A stretch of DNA of 40,727 bases from Chloroflexota bacterium (GCA_029265355.1 JAJUJL010000033.1:1-40727); one strand, 5' to 3'. Counted from the first letter of the stretch, positions 1-8,385 are shown. Translations and numbers: made by a program. The notes: a model not told the origin generated them from the sequence alone.

Positions 1-271
1 GTCTGCTCCGGGCAAATGCTTTACCCGTTCAGGCAGCCTTTCAAGACCCACGCAGCGGGCATTGTAGGGGTAAAGCATTTGCCACAACCCCTCGCGCCAA
101 TGGGCGGTCTGCTCCGGGCAAATGCTTTACCCGTTCAGGCAGCCTTTCAAGACCCACGCAGCGGGCATTGTAGGGGTAAAGCATTTGCCACAACTCCTCG
201 CGCCAATGGGCGGTCTGCTCCGGGCAAACGCTTTACCCGTTCAGGCAGCCTTTCAAGACCCACGCAGCGGG
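1..271. repeat. 106-bp tandem repeat, about 2.5 copies
   Basis: Units begin at 1, 107 and 213 and are nearly identical; the third stops near 271. Each unit contains the two arms of a 16-bp palindrome (GGCAAATGCTTTACCC at 11-26 and its exact complement GGGTAAAGCATTTGCC at 68-83). Open reading frames across this block are read through the repeat and show no protein family, so I call none of them. The block sits at the very start of the window, which is where an assembler would stop if more copies follow. Confidence 0.95.
68..132. repeat. Palindromic element E1 (16-bp arms, 33-nt loop)
   Basis: Left arm at 68-83 is GGGTAAAGCATTTGCC and right arm at 117-132 is its exact reverse complement. The left arm is preceded by GTAGG. 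The tandem unit repeats the element once more at 174-238, with one mismatch in the right arm. Two relatives occur in the window (269-333 and 35891-35954) with the same arm length and nearly the same loop length. Confidence 0.85.
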
Positions 272-333
272 CAAAGCATCCGGCTGGAGATGCACGCTGT
301 GAGGCCCAATCGAGTTTGCCGGATGCTTTGCCC
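269..333. repeat. Palindromic element E2 (16-bp arms, 33-nt loop)
   Basis: Arms GGGCAAAGCATCCGGC (269-284) and GCCGGATGCTTTGCCC (318-333) are perfectly complementary around a 33-nt loop. It follows the tandem repeat directly. Compared with E1, four positions of the arm changed and all four partners changed with them. From 334 to 514 I see nothing convincing: no gene, no clear terminator. Confidence 0.85.
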
Positions 334-514
334 CTACACCCGACGTATCAGGCAGCTTTCCGACTCAACGATTGGCATCGTACACGACGCCGGCGGCAAT
401 TCGATGGTTCGTTTTGACCTGTGTGTCAGAAAAGGAAACTGTGGGATTTGCCCGAAACCTTTGGCGCGGCGAGCAGAAAGAATTTAGCTCACGGTATGAA
501 ACAGCCGTATAGCC

Positions 515-1114
515 TTAACGTATCGACTGCAAGAACCCGTCAATCTCAGCCTGGTCCCAGCCCTGCTCGGGGCCCAAGATCCACAGCATGATCAGACCAT
601 TCTTACCGGGGAACAGGCCGCTGATGATCTGTTTGAAGCGGTTTCCTTCGCCGTCTGTGCCCTCGTAGTGCAGCAGGCTGACTTCGCGACCCCTGAGCGT
701 CATCGTGCTCTGCTCCACCAACTCCATATCCAGGTTCTGCCAGCTCAGCGAGCGGCGCAGGCCAAGCTGCATCTGGCGGCGAAGCTCTTCTTCTTCCATG
801 TTGGCTTCGGGGCGGATCTCGACCAGGAAGATCACCGGACGGATCGAGCCGCTCTCCAGCGTTCCTTCTCCTGCCATCACCATCTTCATGAAGGCGATGT
901 TGAAGGAAGCCTGCTCGGCGTAGCCGGGCGGCAAGGTGTAATCGAGCATGCTTTGCCCGGCGGCAGCCGCTGCGGCGGGGTCTTCGCTGGTCACCAGGCT
1001 GCTGACCAGGCCAGCGATCTGGTTGTAGGCAAACAAACCGCCCACCGCCAGGCACAAGCAGGCCAGCAACACGCCGGCAACTACCCCCAGGATGATTTTG
1101 TTATTGCGGCTCAT
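515..1114 (-). CDS. Membrane-anchored protein of unknown function, last gene of the SUF operon
   Basis: A 199-aa protein I do not recognise. Residues 7-29 form one hydrophobic segment rich in Leu, Ala, Val and Gly with a basic start (MSRNNK), so an N-terminal membrane anchor with the rest outside is likely. After a short Ala-rich stretch (residues 47-53) the soluble part looks like a mixed alpha/beta fold with no metal or catalytic motif I can name. It begins 6 nt after the Rieske ferredoxin stop codon and is the last gene of the minus-strand SUF run, so it is probably cotranscribed with Fe-S assembly genes. Whether it works with them is not shown. The reading frame is sound; the function is unknown. 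Confidence 0.75.
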   Translation of the reverse strand: MSRNNKIILGVVAGVLLACLCLAVGGLFAYNQIAGLVSSLVTSEDPAAAAAAGQSMLDYTLPPGYAEQASFNIAFMKMVMAGEGTLESGSIRPVIFLVEIRPEANMEEEELRRQMQLGLRRSLSWQNLDMELVEQSTMTLRGREVSLLHYEGTDGEGNRFKQIISGLFPGKNGLIMLWILGPEQGWDQAEIDGFLQSIR

Positions 1115-1120
1115 GGCTGA

Positions 1121-1468
1121 TCACTCGATGGGCATGCCGACCAGCACTTCACCATCCACCACGCGCACCGGATAAGCCGGGATATCCACGATGGCAGGCA
1201 GTGAGAGCACTTTGCCGCTGCGCACATCGAAAGCTGCTCCGTGGCGCGGGCAGTTGATCTCGTAGCCGTGCAGCTCGCCTTCTCCCACCGGGCCGTCGTC
1301 GTGCGAGCAGACATCGGCGATGGCAAAGTACTGCCCGGCGATGTTGAAAACGACCACCGGCTGGCGGTCTATGTCGATGAACAATCGCTCGCCATTGGGA
1401 ATCTCATCCACCGTGGCAACGGCAATGAATTCCACTTTGCTTTCGTCAAACGTATTGTAGTTGTACAT
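1121..1468 (-). CDS. Rieske-type [2Fe-2S] ferredoxin
   Basis: A 115-aa soluble protein made of one Rieske domain. The two cluster-binding motifs are C54-S-H56 and C73-P-R-H76 (CxH, 16 residues, CxxH), the ligand pattern of Rieske ferredoxins such as NirD or BphF small subunits. There is no signal peptide or membrane segment, so it should be a cytoplasmic electron carrier rather than a cytochrome bc subunit. Its ATG directly abuts the sufU stop codon with no intergenic base, which argues for translational coupling. The placement in a SUF operon suggests it supplies electrons to cluster assembly or is a resident client, but that is inference. Family call is firm; partner is unknown. Confidence 0.9.
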   Translation of the reverse strand: MYNYNTFDESKVEFIAVATVDEIPNGERLFIDIDRQPVVVFNIAGQYFAIADVCSHDDGPVGEGELHGYEINCPRHGAAFDVRSGKVLSLPAIVDIPAYPVRVVDGEVLVGMPIE

Positions 1469-1864
1469 TTACTCCACCAGGTCGTCGCTGGCCTCTCCCA
1501 ACCCGTAAGCGCCGGCTTTCAGCACCTTGAGCGACAGCAGGGCGCACTTCAGGCGCACCGGTCCCAGCTCGATGCCCAGCATGTCCAGGATGTCTTCCTT
1601 GCTGAGCAGGCGCACCTCGTCCAGGGTCTTGCCGAGCACAGACTCGACCAGCAGGTCGGCGGAGGCCTGCGAGATAGCGCAGCCGTGCCCGTCGAAGCTG
1701 GCCTCGCTCACCCGCCCCGCTTCATCCAGGCGCAGGTCGATACGGATATGATCGCCGCACAGTGGGTTGTCGTCTTCGAAGCTGATGTCGTTTGGTTCCA
1801 GAACACCGCGATGGTGTGGGTTCTTGTAGCGGTCGATGATCAGTTCGCGGTACAGGTCGTCCAT
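1469..1864 (-). CDS. sufU: SufU-type Fe-S assembly protein / SufS sulfur acceptor
   Basis: A 131-aa member of the IscU/SufU fold. Conserved ligands are C36 and D38 (LCGDH), C62 (GHGCAIS) and C107 (RLKCALL). SufU accepts sulfur from the cysteine desulfurase SufS in bacteria that lack SufE. Lys stands before the third cysteine, as in SufU, where IscU has His. However, only 44 residues separate the second and third cysteines. That is close to E. coli IscU (C63 to C106) and shorter than Bacillus subtilis SufU (C66 to C128), so the usual SufU insertion is missing. It starts 6 nt after sufS and abuts the Rieske gene. Assignment to the family is safe; acceptor versus scaffold role is open. Confidence 0.93.
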   Translation of the reverse strand: MDDLYRELIIDRYKNPHHRGVLEPNDISFEDDNPLCGDHIRIDLRLDEAGRVSEASFDGHGCAISQASADLLVESVLGKTLDEVRLLSKEDILDMLGIELGPVRLKCALLSLKVLKAGAYGLGEASDDLVE

Positions 1865-1870
1865 TTCACC

Positions 1871-3118
1871 TCACCCGAAAATTTCCTTGACCTGGTAGAT
1901 GGCCTCCACCAGCCGGTCAATCTCCTCCCGGGTATTATACAGGTAAAAGCTGGCGCGCGCGGTGGCGGGCAGGCCGAATTTTTCGTGCAGCGGCATGGCG
2001 CAGTGGTGCCCGGCGCGTATGGCGACGCCGAAGCTATCCAGGATCTGGGAGATATCGTGGGGGTGCACGCCCTGCAGGGTGAAGGAAGCCACGCCGCCCT
2101 TGTGCTCGGCGCTGGGTCCGAAGACCCTCACGCCGGGAATTTCTTCCAGGCGTTCCAGGGCGTAGGCGACGATTTCATGCTCGTGCTGGGCGATGGCTTG
2201 CATACCCACGCTCTCCAGGTAGTCAATCGCCGCCCCCAGGCCGACCGCCTCGGCGATGGCCGGCGTGCCGGCCTCGAACTTGTGCGGGATCTCGTTGGGG
2301 GCGAAGGAGCGCAGGTAAACGCGCTTGATCATATCCCCGCCGCCCAGGAACGGCGGCATATCTTCCAGCAGTTCCTTGCGCCCGTAGAGCACGCCGATGC
2401 CGCTCGGACCGCACATTTTGTGCGCCGAGAAAGCCAGGAAATCCGCGTCCAGCTCTTGCACATCCACCGGGAAATGGGGCACGGATTGGGCGCCGTCCAC
2501 CAACGCCAGGGCGCCAGCCTGGTGCGCCAGGGCGATCATCTCCCTGGCGGGGTTGATCGTGCCCAGCACGTTGGACATGTGCGTGAACGAGACCAGGCAG
2601 GGCTCCAGCTCGAGCAGCTCCCGGTAGGCGTCCATGTCCAGCAAACCATCCTCCCTCACCGGGATAAACTCCAGGCGCAAGCCGCGCTCTTCCGCCAGCA
2701 TCTGCCAGGGCACCAGGTTGGAGTGGTGCTCCATCTCGGTCAGGATGACGATATCGCCCGCATTGAGGTTGGCGCGCCCCCAGGTGAACGCCACCAGGTT
2801 GATCGACTCGGTGGTGTTGCGGGTGAAGATCACCTGGCGGGCAGAGGGCGCGTTGATGAATTGCGCCACGCGCCGCCGGGCGCCTTCATAGCCAGCCGTG
2901 GCTTCTTCCGCCAGCGTGTGGATGCCGCGATGGATGTTGGCGTTGGACTTGCGGTAAAACTCGTCCATCGTCTCGATCACCGCGCGCGGCTTTTGGGACG
3001 TGGCGGTCGAATCCAGGTACACCAGGGGTACGCCGGGGCGGATCTGGCGAGCCAAAACGGGAAAGTCCGCACGGATGCGGGCGACGTCGAAGCCGTTCAC
3101 GTTGTTCGCCATAGGCAT
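1871..3118 (-). CDS. sufS: Cysteine desulfurase SufS
   Basis: A PLP-dependent group II cysteine desulfurase of 415 aa, which takes sulfur from cysteine as a persulfide for cluster assembly. The PLP lysine is K234 (SAHKMCGP) and the persulfide cysteine is C373 in RAGHHCAMP, the SufS-type active-site loop. I place the start at 3118 (MPMANN): this ATG shares one base with the TGA of the preceding 100-aa gene, a coupling arrangement, and longer in-frame readings run through that gene. A second ATG at 3112 is equally close. The partner sufU lies 6 nt downstream and no sufE is present, matching SufS-SufU systems. Confidence 0.96.
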   Translation of the reverse strand: MPMANNVNGFDVARIRADFPVLARQIRPGVPLVYLDSTATSQKPRAVIETMDEFYRKSNANIHRGIHTLAEEATAGYEGARRRVAQFINAPSARQVIFTRNTTESINLVAFTWGRANLNAGDIVILTEMEHHSNLVPWQMLAEERGLRLEFIPVREDGLLDMDAYRELLELEPCLVSFTHMSNVLGTINPAREMIALAHQAGALALVDGAQSVPHFPVDVQELDADFLAFSAHKMCGPSGIGVLYGRKELLEDMPPFLGGGDMIKRVYLRSFAPNEIPHKFEAGTPAIAEAVGLGAAIDYLESVGMQAIAQHEHEIVAYALERLEEIPGVRVFGPSAEHKGGVASFTLQGVHPHDISQILDSFGVAIRAGHHCAMPLHEKFGLPATARASFYLYNTREEIDRLVEAIYQVKEIFG

Positions 3119-3420
3119 CAAGGCGCATCTGCCTGTCGCGGGCGCATCTTGGACTTGCGTTTGCGCCGGTACAGTCGCACCTGGCGGGAGGTTTTCGGGC
3201 ACCACAGGACGTGGTCGGGCACCATCCAGCCATCGGTCAGGTAAACATTTTCCTGGAACTGGACGGCGATCATTTTGGGGTCTACCTGAACAACGGTGCC
3301 CACCAACCAATCGCGCACGCGGTCCCCATCGCGCTCATGGTCGCAGAGCACTTCCACTGCATCCCCGACTTGATAGGTCTCATCGCTATCCGGCGCTGAG
3401 GTAAATTTGAGTTCTGCCAA
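3118..3420 (-). CDS. 100-aa unknown protein with SH3/KOW-like look, inside the SUF operon
   Basis: Not recognised. The first ~70 residues look like a small beta barrel: YQVGDAVEVLCD, then WLVGTVVQVDPKMIAVQF, then a Trp/Tyr-rich stretch, similar in feel to Tudor, KOW or SH3-like modules. The last ~20 residues are very basic (LYRRKRKSKMR), suggesting contact with nucleic acid or an acidic surface. It has a single cysteine near residue 25 and a second around 74, with no CxxC pair. It lies 159 nt after sufD, behind a hairpin, and its stop overlaps the sufS start, so it is the first gene of the sufS-sufU part of the locus. Real gene likely; function unknown. Confidence 0.75.
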   Translation of the reverse strand: MAELKFTSAPDSDETYQVGDAVEVLCDHERDGDRVRDWLVGTVVQVDPKMIAVQFQENVYLTDGWMVPDHVLWCPKTSRQVRLYRRKRKSKMRPRQADAP

Positions 3421-3470
3421 CTCGCGCCTCCTGAAGAGAGAGTATTTTGGATGTTTCCCAATACACTTTA

Positions 3471-3497
3471 AGCGAGCCCCGCTGAGACGGGCTCGCT
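3471..3497. terminator. Hairpin between sufD and the 100-aa gene
   Basis: AGCGAGCCC at 3471-3479 pairs perfectly with GGGCTCGCT at 3489-3497 around a 9-nt loop. In the minus-strand direction it is followed by TTAAAGTGTATT rather than a clean U-run. It may therefore be a partial terminator or an mRNA processing/stability structure that lowers sufS-sufU expression relative to sufCBD. Confidence 0.55.
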
Positions 3498-3579
3498 ATG
3501 GAAAACAAGGTCAATTGTCTGGATCAAGGGGGTCATGCCAGGCTGATGGGCACCAGCATGACCACGCCTTGTCAACATT

Positions 3580-4935
3580 TTATCCCATTTTCTTCTGGAT
3601 CGCATCCTGGAAACGGGTGCGAACGCCTTCGAAGGGGATGCGCTGCATGATCGGGTCGAAGAAGCCTTCCACCACCAGGCGCTCGGCGGCGTCGCGGGGG
3701 ATGCCGCGGCTGAGCAGGTAGAAAACCAGCTCAGGATCGATTTTCCCCACGGTGGCGCCGTGCGTGCAGCGCACGTCATCCGCCAGGATTTCCAGGCCGG
3801 GGATCGAATCCGCCCGGGCTTTGTTGCTCAGGGTCAGGTTGCGGTTGGCCTGGTAGCCATCCGTCTTCTGCGCGCCGGGCGCCACGTAGATCATGCCCTG
3901 CCACACCGAGCGGCTGCTATCGCGCAGCGCACCCTTGTAGAGCAGGTCGCTGGTGGTGTGCGGCGCCAGGTGATTCTGCTGGGTGTCCAGGTCCAGGTGC
4001 TGATCGCCGGCGGTGAAATAGAAGCCCGACATGCGCCCGGAGGCTCCTTGCCCGGTCAGGTCCAGGTCGGAGAAGTTCTTGGTCAGGTGCGTGCCCAGGG
4101 CGCCGAAGATCCAATCCAACGTGCCGTCGCGCTCGACGCGGGCGCGCTCGTGGGTGAAGTTCCACACGTGCTCGCCCCAGGACTGCAGCTCAACGAAGCG
4201 CAGGTTGGCGCCGGCGCCGACGTGAATTTCGACGATGCCAGCGTGCAGCGTTTGCTCTCCGGGCTCTGTGGGAGAAGCGGATTCGTGGGCAAAGGTGAGC
4301 GAAGCGCCCTCCTCCAGCCAGATGAGCAGGTGTGAGAAGTAGGCCAGGCTTGCGCCGGGCGCCCACAGGATAGACTGGAGCGGCTTTTCCACTTGCACGC
4401 CGCGCGGCACATACACCACCGCGCCATAGCTGGCGAAGGCGGCTGCCATGGCGGCGAATTTGCCTTCCTCGGGGCGCACAATCTGCCCCAGGATGCGCTC
4501 GACCACCTCAGGGTGCTGGCGCTCGGCGGTCGCCAGGTCGCTGAAGACCACGCCGCGGCGCGCCAGCTCGGCATCCAGCCAGGCTTCGGTCTTGCCGCCC
4601 GGCAGCAGCACGATTTGACCGGCTTGCTCTTCATCGGCGACCGGGTGCAGCAGCGAGGCGGGCGCACCGGGCAGCTCGAGATAGGCATCGGGCTGCGGCA
4701 GGCGAAACTCGCCCAGGCGCAAGCCGCGGATGTCAGTGCGCCGCCAGGCCTCGTCGCTGGTGGTGGGCATAGGCAGCGCCTGGTAGGCTTCCCAGGCGCG
4801 TTGGCGGTACGCTCGCAGGAATTCCGGCGCGCGTCCATCCTCAGACAGGCCAGGGATCAGCTCGCGGCTGAAGGTGAATTCTCGGGCAGCCTCGGCGGCG
4901 CGGGAGGTTCGGGTAATGATTTTGCGCGTCGCCAT
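3580..4935 (-). CDS. sufD: Fe-S cluster assembly protein SufD
   Basis: A 451-aa SufBD-superfamily protein. SufD forms the SufBC2D scaffold complex with SufB and SufC, where clusters are built. The C-terminal signature is present: DDVRCTHGATVGKID followed by FYLLSRGIPRDAAERLVV, the conserved beta-helix end and helical tail. The CTHGA histidine corresponds to the functionally important His of E. coli SufD. The middle is the expected beta-helix repeat. It starts 3 nt after sufB. A 159-nt gap with a hairpin follows before the next gene. Length is near the family norm and no lesion is seen. Confidence 0.96.
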   Translation of the reverse strand: MATRKIITRTSRAAEAAREFTFSRELIPGLSEDGRAPEFLRAYRQRAWEAYQALPMPTTSDEAWRRTDIRGLRLGEFRLPQPDAYLELPGAPASLLHPVADEEQAGQIVLLPGGKTEAWLDAELARRGVVFSDLATAERQHPEVVERILGQIVRPEEGKFAAMAAAFASYGAVVYVPRGVQVEKPLQSILWAPGASLAYFSHLLIWLEEGASLTFAHESASPTEPGEQTLHAGIVEIHVGAGANLRFVELQSWGEHVWNFTHERARVERDGTLDWIFGALGTHLTKNFSDLDLTGQGASGRMSGFYFTAGDQHLDLDTQQNHLAPHTTSDLLYKGALRDSSRSVWQGMIYVAPGAQKTDGYQANRNLTLSNKARADSIPGLEILADDVRCTHGATVGKIDPELVFYLLSRGIPRDAAERLVVEGFFDPIMQRIPFEGVRTRFQDAIQKKMG

Positions 4936-4938
4936 GGC

Positions 4939-6345
4939 TTAACCTATCGAGCCTTCCATTTGCAATTGGATCAGGCGGTTCATTTCGATGGCGTACTCCA
5001 TGGGCAGCTCCTTGACCAGCGGCTCGATGAAGCCAGACACGACCATCGTGGTGGCTTCCTCTTCGCTCAGGCCGCGGCTCATCAAGTAGAAGAGCTGCTC
5101 CTCGCCCACTTTGGAGACCGAGGCTTCGTGCCCAATGGTCACATCTTCGGCGTCGATCTCGATGTAGGGGTAGGTATCCGAGCGCGAAGTCTCGTCCAGC
5201 AGCAGCGCGTCGCACACCACGTTGGATTTGACATCCTCAGCGCCTTTGTACACCTTGAGCAGGCCGCGGTACGAAGCACGCCCGCCGCCCTTGCTGATCG
5301 ACTTAGACGTCACCTTGCTGCTGGTGTGCGGGGCGACATGCACCACCTTGCCGCCAGCGTCCTGGTGCTGCCCGGGTCCGGCAAACGCCATCGACAGGAT
5401 TTCGCCGTGCGCGCCGGGTCCGATCAGGTAGCAGGAGGGGTATTTCATGGTCAGCTTGGAGCCCAGGTTGGCGTCCACCCACTCCATGGTGGCGCCTTCG
5501 TGCACCAGAGCGCGCTGAGTGACCAGGTTGTAGACGTTGGTGGACCAGTTTTGGATGGTGGTGTAGCGCACGCGTGCGCCCTTCTTGACCACGATCTCGA
5601 TCACACCGGAGTGAAACGAATCGGTGGTGTAGGTGGGCGCCGTGCAGCCTTCCACATAGTGCACCTGGGAGCCTTCGTCAGCGATGATCAGCGTACGCTC
5701 GAATTGACCAATGTTAGCGACGTTCAGGCGGAAGTAAGCCTGCAGCGGCAGGTCCACCTTGACGCCCTTAGGCACGTAGATGAAAGAACCGCCAGACCAC
5801 ACGGCGCTGTTCAGCGCAGCGAACTTGTTGTCTTCGATGGGAATGACCGTGGAGAAATACTCGCGGAACAGGTCGGGATGCTTGCGCAGCCCGTCCTCGA
5901 TCGAAAGGAAGATCACGCCCTGCTCTTCGAGGTGTTCCTGGATCTTGTGATAGACCATCTCCGACTCGTACTGGGCGCCCACGCCGGCCAGGAATTTCTG
6001 CTCGGCTTCGGGGATGCCCAGGCGGTCGAAGGTGCTCTTGATCGTATCCGGCACATCGTCCCAAGAGCGCCCTTCTTTGTCGGTCGGTTTGACATAGTAA
6101 TAGATGTCGTCCAGGTCCAGCTTGGAGAGATCCCCACCCCAGGTGGGCATGGGGCGCTTCTCGAAGTGCTCCAGGGCGCGCAGGCGGAACTCCAGCATCC
6201 ACTGGGGCTCACCTTTCATGGCCGAGATTTGTTCGACGATCTCGCGGCTCAAGCCCTTGCGGGATTTGAACACGTAGGTTTCGGGATCGCTGAAGCCGTA
6301 CTTGTATTCGCCAACACCTTCCAGAATTGCAGCATCAGAGCTCAT
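4939..6345 (-). CDS. sufB: Fe-S cluster assembly scaffold SufB
   Basis: A 468-aa SufB, the main scaffold subunit of SufBC2D. It starts with the typical [14 protein letters not shown] segment and contains the SufB beta-helix core. It ends with [32 protein letters not shown] and [17 protein letters not shown], which are SufB hallmarks. The cysteine in VVCDALL and the His-Glu of IGHEAS sit where SufB places residues needed for cluster assembly. It follows sufC by 36 nt and is nearly joined to sufD (3 nt), so the three are one transcription unit. Confidence 0.97.
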   Translation of the reverse strand: MSSDAAILEGVGEYKYGFSDPETYVFKSRKGLSREIVEQISAMKGEPQWMLEFRLRALEHFEKRPMPTWGGDLSKLDLDDIYYYVKPTDKEGRSWDDVPDTIKSTFDRLGIPEAEQKFLAGVGAQYESEMVYHKIQEHLEEQGVIFLSIEDGLRKHPDLFREYFSTVIPIEDNKFAALNSAVWSGGSFIYVPKGVKVDLPLQAYFRLNVANIGQFERTLIIADEGSQVHYVEGCTAPTYTTDSFHSGVIEIVVKKGARVRYTTIQNWSTNVYNLVTQRALVHEGATMEWVDANLGSKLTMKYPSCYLIGPGAHGEILSMAFAGPGQHQDAGGKVVHVAPHTSSKVTSKSISKGGGRASYRGLLKVYKGAEDVKSNVVCDALLLDETSRSDTYPYIEIDAEDVTIGHEASVSKVGEEQLFYLMSRGLSEEEATTMVVSGFIEPLVKELPMEYAIEMNRLIQLQMEGSIG

Positions 6346-6381
6346 GACAATACCTCGATAAACTCAATCGCAACGCGGCGC

Positions 6382-7155
<774 letters not shown>

Positions 7156-7190
7156 GGATCGAGTGAGCTCCTTTCAGTTTCACGCACGGC

Positions 7191-7219
7191 ATTATAGCAG
7201 GACGTCCAGGATAAGTCAA
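7191..7219 (-). promoter_or_regulatory. Proximal sigma70-like promoter of the suf operon
   Basis: On the minus strand the -35 TTGACT (7219-7214) and the perfect -10 TATAAT (7196-7191) are separated by 17 nt. It lies directly upstream of sufC. An AT-rich palindrome (7219-7235) touches the -35 element. Confidence 0.8.
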
Positions 7220-7235
7220 TATTTAGCATAAATAT
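7219..7235. promoter_or_regulatory. Candidate SufR operator, perfect 7-3-7 palindrome
   Basis: ATATTTA-GCA-TAAATAT is a perfect inverted repeat that shares one base with the -35 of the proximal suf promoter. A weaker copy, TTTTTA-GTA-TAATAA at 7283-7297, touches the -35 of the distal promoter 60 bp away. The core ATGCTAAA also recurs on the plus strand at 7325-7332 over the sufR -10. The position fits repression by SufR of both directions. SufR binding is inferred, not shown. Confidence 0.55.
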
Positions 7236-7250
7236 CTTATTTATTCCACT

Positions 7251-7279
7251 ATTATAGCAGCAGCGCAGAGCCAAGTCAA
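7251..7279 (-). promoter_or_regulatory. Distal sigma70-like promoter of the suf operon
   Basis: Minus-strand -35 TTGACT (7279-7274), 17-nt spacer, -10 TATAAT (7256-7251). The elements are offset by exactly 60 bp from the proximal promoter. The hexamers and flanking ATTATAGCAG and AAGTCAATA are conserved, but the 12-nt inner spacer is not. Confidence 0.8.
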
Positions 7280-7305
7280 TAATTTTTAGTATAATAATCT
7301 TAATA

Positions 7306-7334
7306 TTGACAATAATTTAACCTCATGCTAAAAT
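7306..7334 (+). promoter_or_regulatory. sufR promoter
   Basis: Plus-strand TTGACA (7306-7311), 17-nt spacer and TAAAAT (7329-7334), with TGC just before the -10 as in extended -10 promoters. The start codon of sufR is at 7383, so the leader would be about 40 nt. The -10 carries the ATGCTAAA core of the suggested operator, which fits autoregulation. Confidence 0.75.
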
Positions 7335-7382
7335 GCCCTTAAGGCTGACAACAGGTTTCAGGCTGATGAAAAAATTGGTTCT

Positions 7383-8039
7383 ATGGTCACAAAACAAGCA
7401 CACGATGATCTAAATGTCACCACTCGCCAGCGTGTGATGCGCACTTTGCTGGTTCGCCAGCGCTGCACGATCAACGAGCTGGCCGAGGCGGTGGATATCA
7501 ATCCCATATCGGTGCGCCACCACATCAACAAACTGGAAGCCGATGGGCTGGTCACCTCCGAGGAGGAACGCCACGGGGTCGGACGCCCGCGCCGGCTGTA
7601 TTCGCTGACGGAATTGGGCATCGAGCGCTTCCCCTCCCGCTACGTGCGCCTGACGCTGCGCCTGCTACAGCAGCTCAAAGGCAGCATGCCCGACAACATG
7701 GTGCGCAACCTGTTCGAGCAAATGGCCCAGGATATGGCCTCGGATTACCAGGCTGAAGCAGAGGGTCTTTCGATAGAAGAAAAGCTCGACCTGGTCGCGG
7801 CGCTGCTCTCCCAGGAGGGTTTTACCGTGGAGTGGGAAAAGCAGGAGCAAGGCTATGCCATTCGCGAAATCTCCTGCCCGTATTATCACATCGGTCAGAC
7901 GCACCCCGAGGTGTGCTCGGTGGACCAGGCGCTGATCTCCACGGTGTTGTCCGTGCCAGCCCAGAAAGTGCAATGCGTGCTCAACGGCGACTCGCTGTGC
8001 ACTTACATCGTCCACCACAACCACACAACGGAGAATTGA
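7383..8039 (+). CDS. sufR: Fe-S-sensing transcriptional regulator SufR
   Basis: A 218-aa DeoR/ArsR-like winged-helix regulator. Residues 13-75 form the DNA-binding domain (INELAEAVDINPISVRHHINKLEADGLV, here broken: recognition helix around 40-52; wing GVGRPRRLY at 65-73). The C-terminal half has cysteines C165, C178, C198 and C206. C165-x12-C178-x27-C206 equals the spacing of the cluster cysteines reported for Mycobacterium tuberculosis SufR. Cyanobacterial and mycobacterial SufR hold a [4Fe-4S] cluster and repress suf genes. The gene is divergent from sufCBD and lies 1 nt upstream of sufT. Start is the ATG at 7383; no strong ribosome site is visible. Confidence 0.92.
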   Translation: MVTKQAHDDLNVTTRQRVMRTLLVRQRCTINELAEAVDINPISVRHHINKLEADGLVTSEEERHGVGRPRRLYSLTELGIERFPSRYVRLTLRLLQQLKGSMPDNMVRNLFEQMAQDMASDYQAEAEGLSIEEKLDLVAALLSQEGFTVEWEKQEQGYAIREISCPYYHIGQTHPEVCSVDQALISTVLSVPAQKVQCVLNGDSLCTYIVHHNHTTEN

Positions 8040-8040
8040 C

Positions 8041-8385
8041 ATGAGCGAGACTGCCAAGAATAAAGTCATCTGGCAAATCGAAAGCACCCACCCAGACCTG
8101 GTCGATCGCCTGCGGGAGACGCTGCGCCAGGTCGTGGATCCCGAAATCGGCTTGAACATCATCGAGCTGGGATTGGTGCGCGATGTGGTGGTGGAGAATA
8201 ACCAGGCCACCGTGCACATGATCCTGACCACCCCCTTCTGCCCTTACGGGCCAGCCATGCTGGAAATGACCCGCGCCAAGGCTCAGGAAGCGTTGAAAAT
8301 CCCCACTATCATCGAGATGGGCGCTGAAATGTGGGATTTCTCTTACATGGAGGAAGGCGCTGGCGCTGATTGGGGCATGTGGTAA
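8041..8385 (+). CDS. sufT: SufT / MIP18 family (DUF59) Fe-S maturation factor
   Basis: A 114-aa single-domain MIP18/DUF59 protein. Family marks are VDPEIGLNIIELGLV (residues 32-46) and the TTPFCPYGP loop with the conserved Cys-Pro around residue 60. Members include SufT and PaaD, which help mature Fe-S proteins. The call SufT rests on its place in a SUF locus. It begins 1 nt after sufR, so both are made from the sufR promoter and ended by the hairpin at 8408-8451. This would link its level to Fe-S status. Confidence 0.9.
   Translation: MSETAKNKVIWQIESTHPDLVDRLRETLRQVVDPEIGLNIIELGLVRDVVVENNQATVHMILTTPFCPYGPAMLEMTRAKAQEALKIPTIIEMGAEMWDFSYMEEGAGADWGMW

Noticed and set aside
1-333. CRISPR array
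   Set aside because: Repeats of 106 bp adjoin directly without unique spacers, and no cas gene is in the window.
16-487. Open reading frames through the left-end repeats
   Set aside because: They are translations of the 106-bp repeat and the palindromes; no protein family or ribosome site.
1241-3244. Very long plus-strand frame opposite sufS and sufU
   Set aside because: A shadow of GC-rich genes on the other strand; the minus-strand proteins have full active-site motifs.
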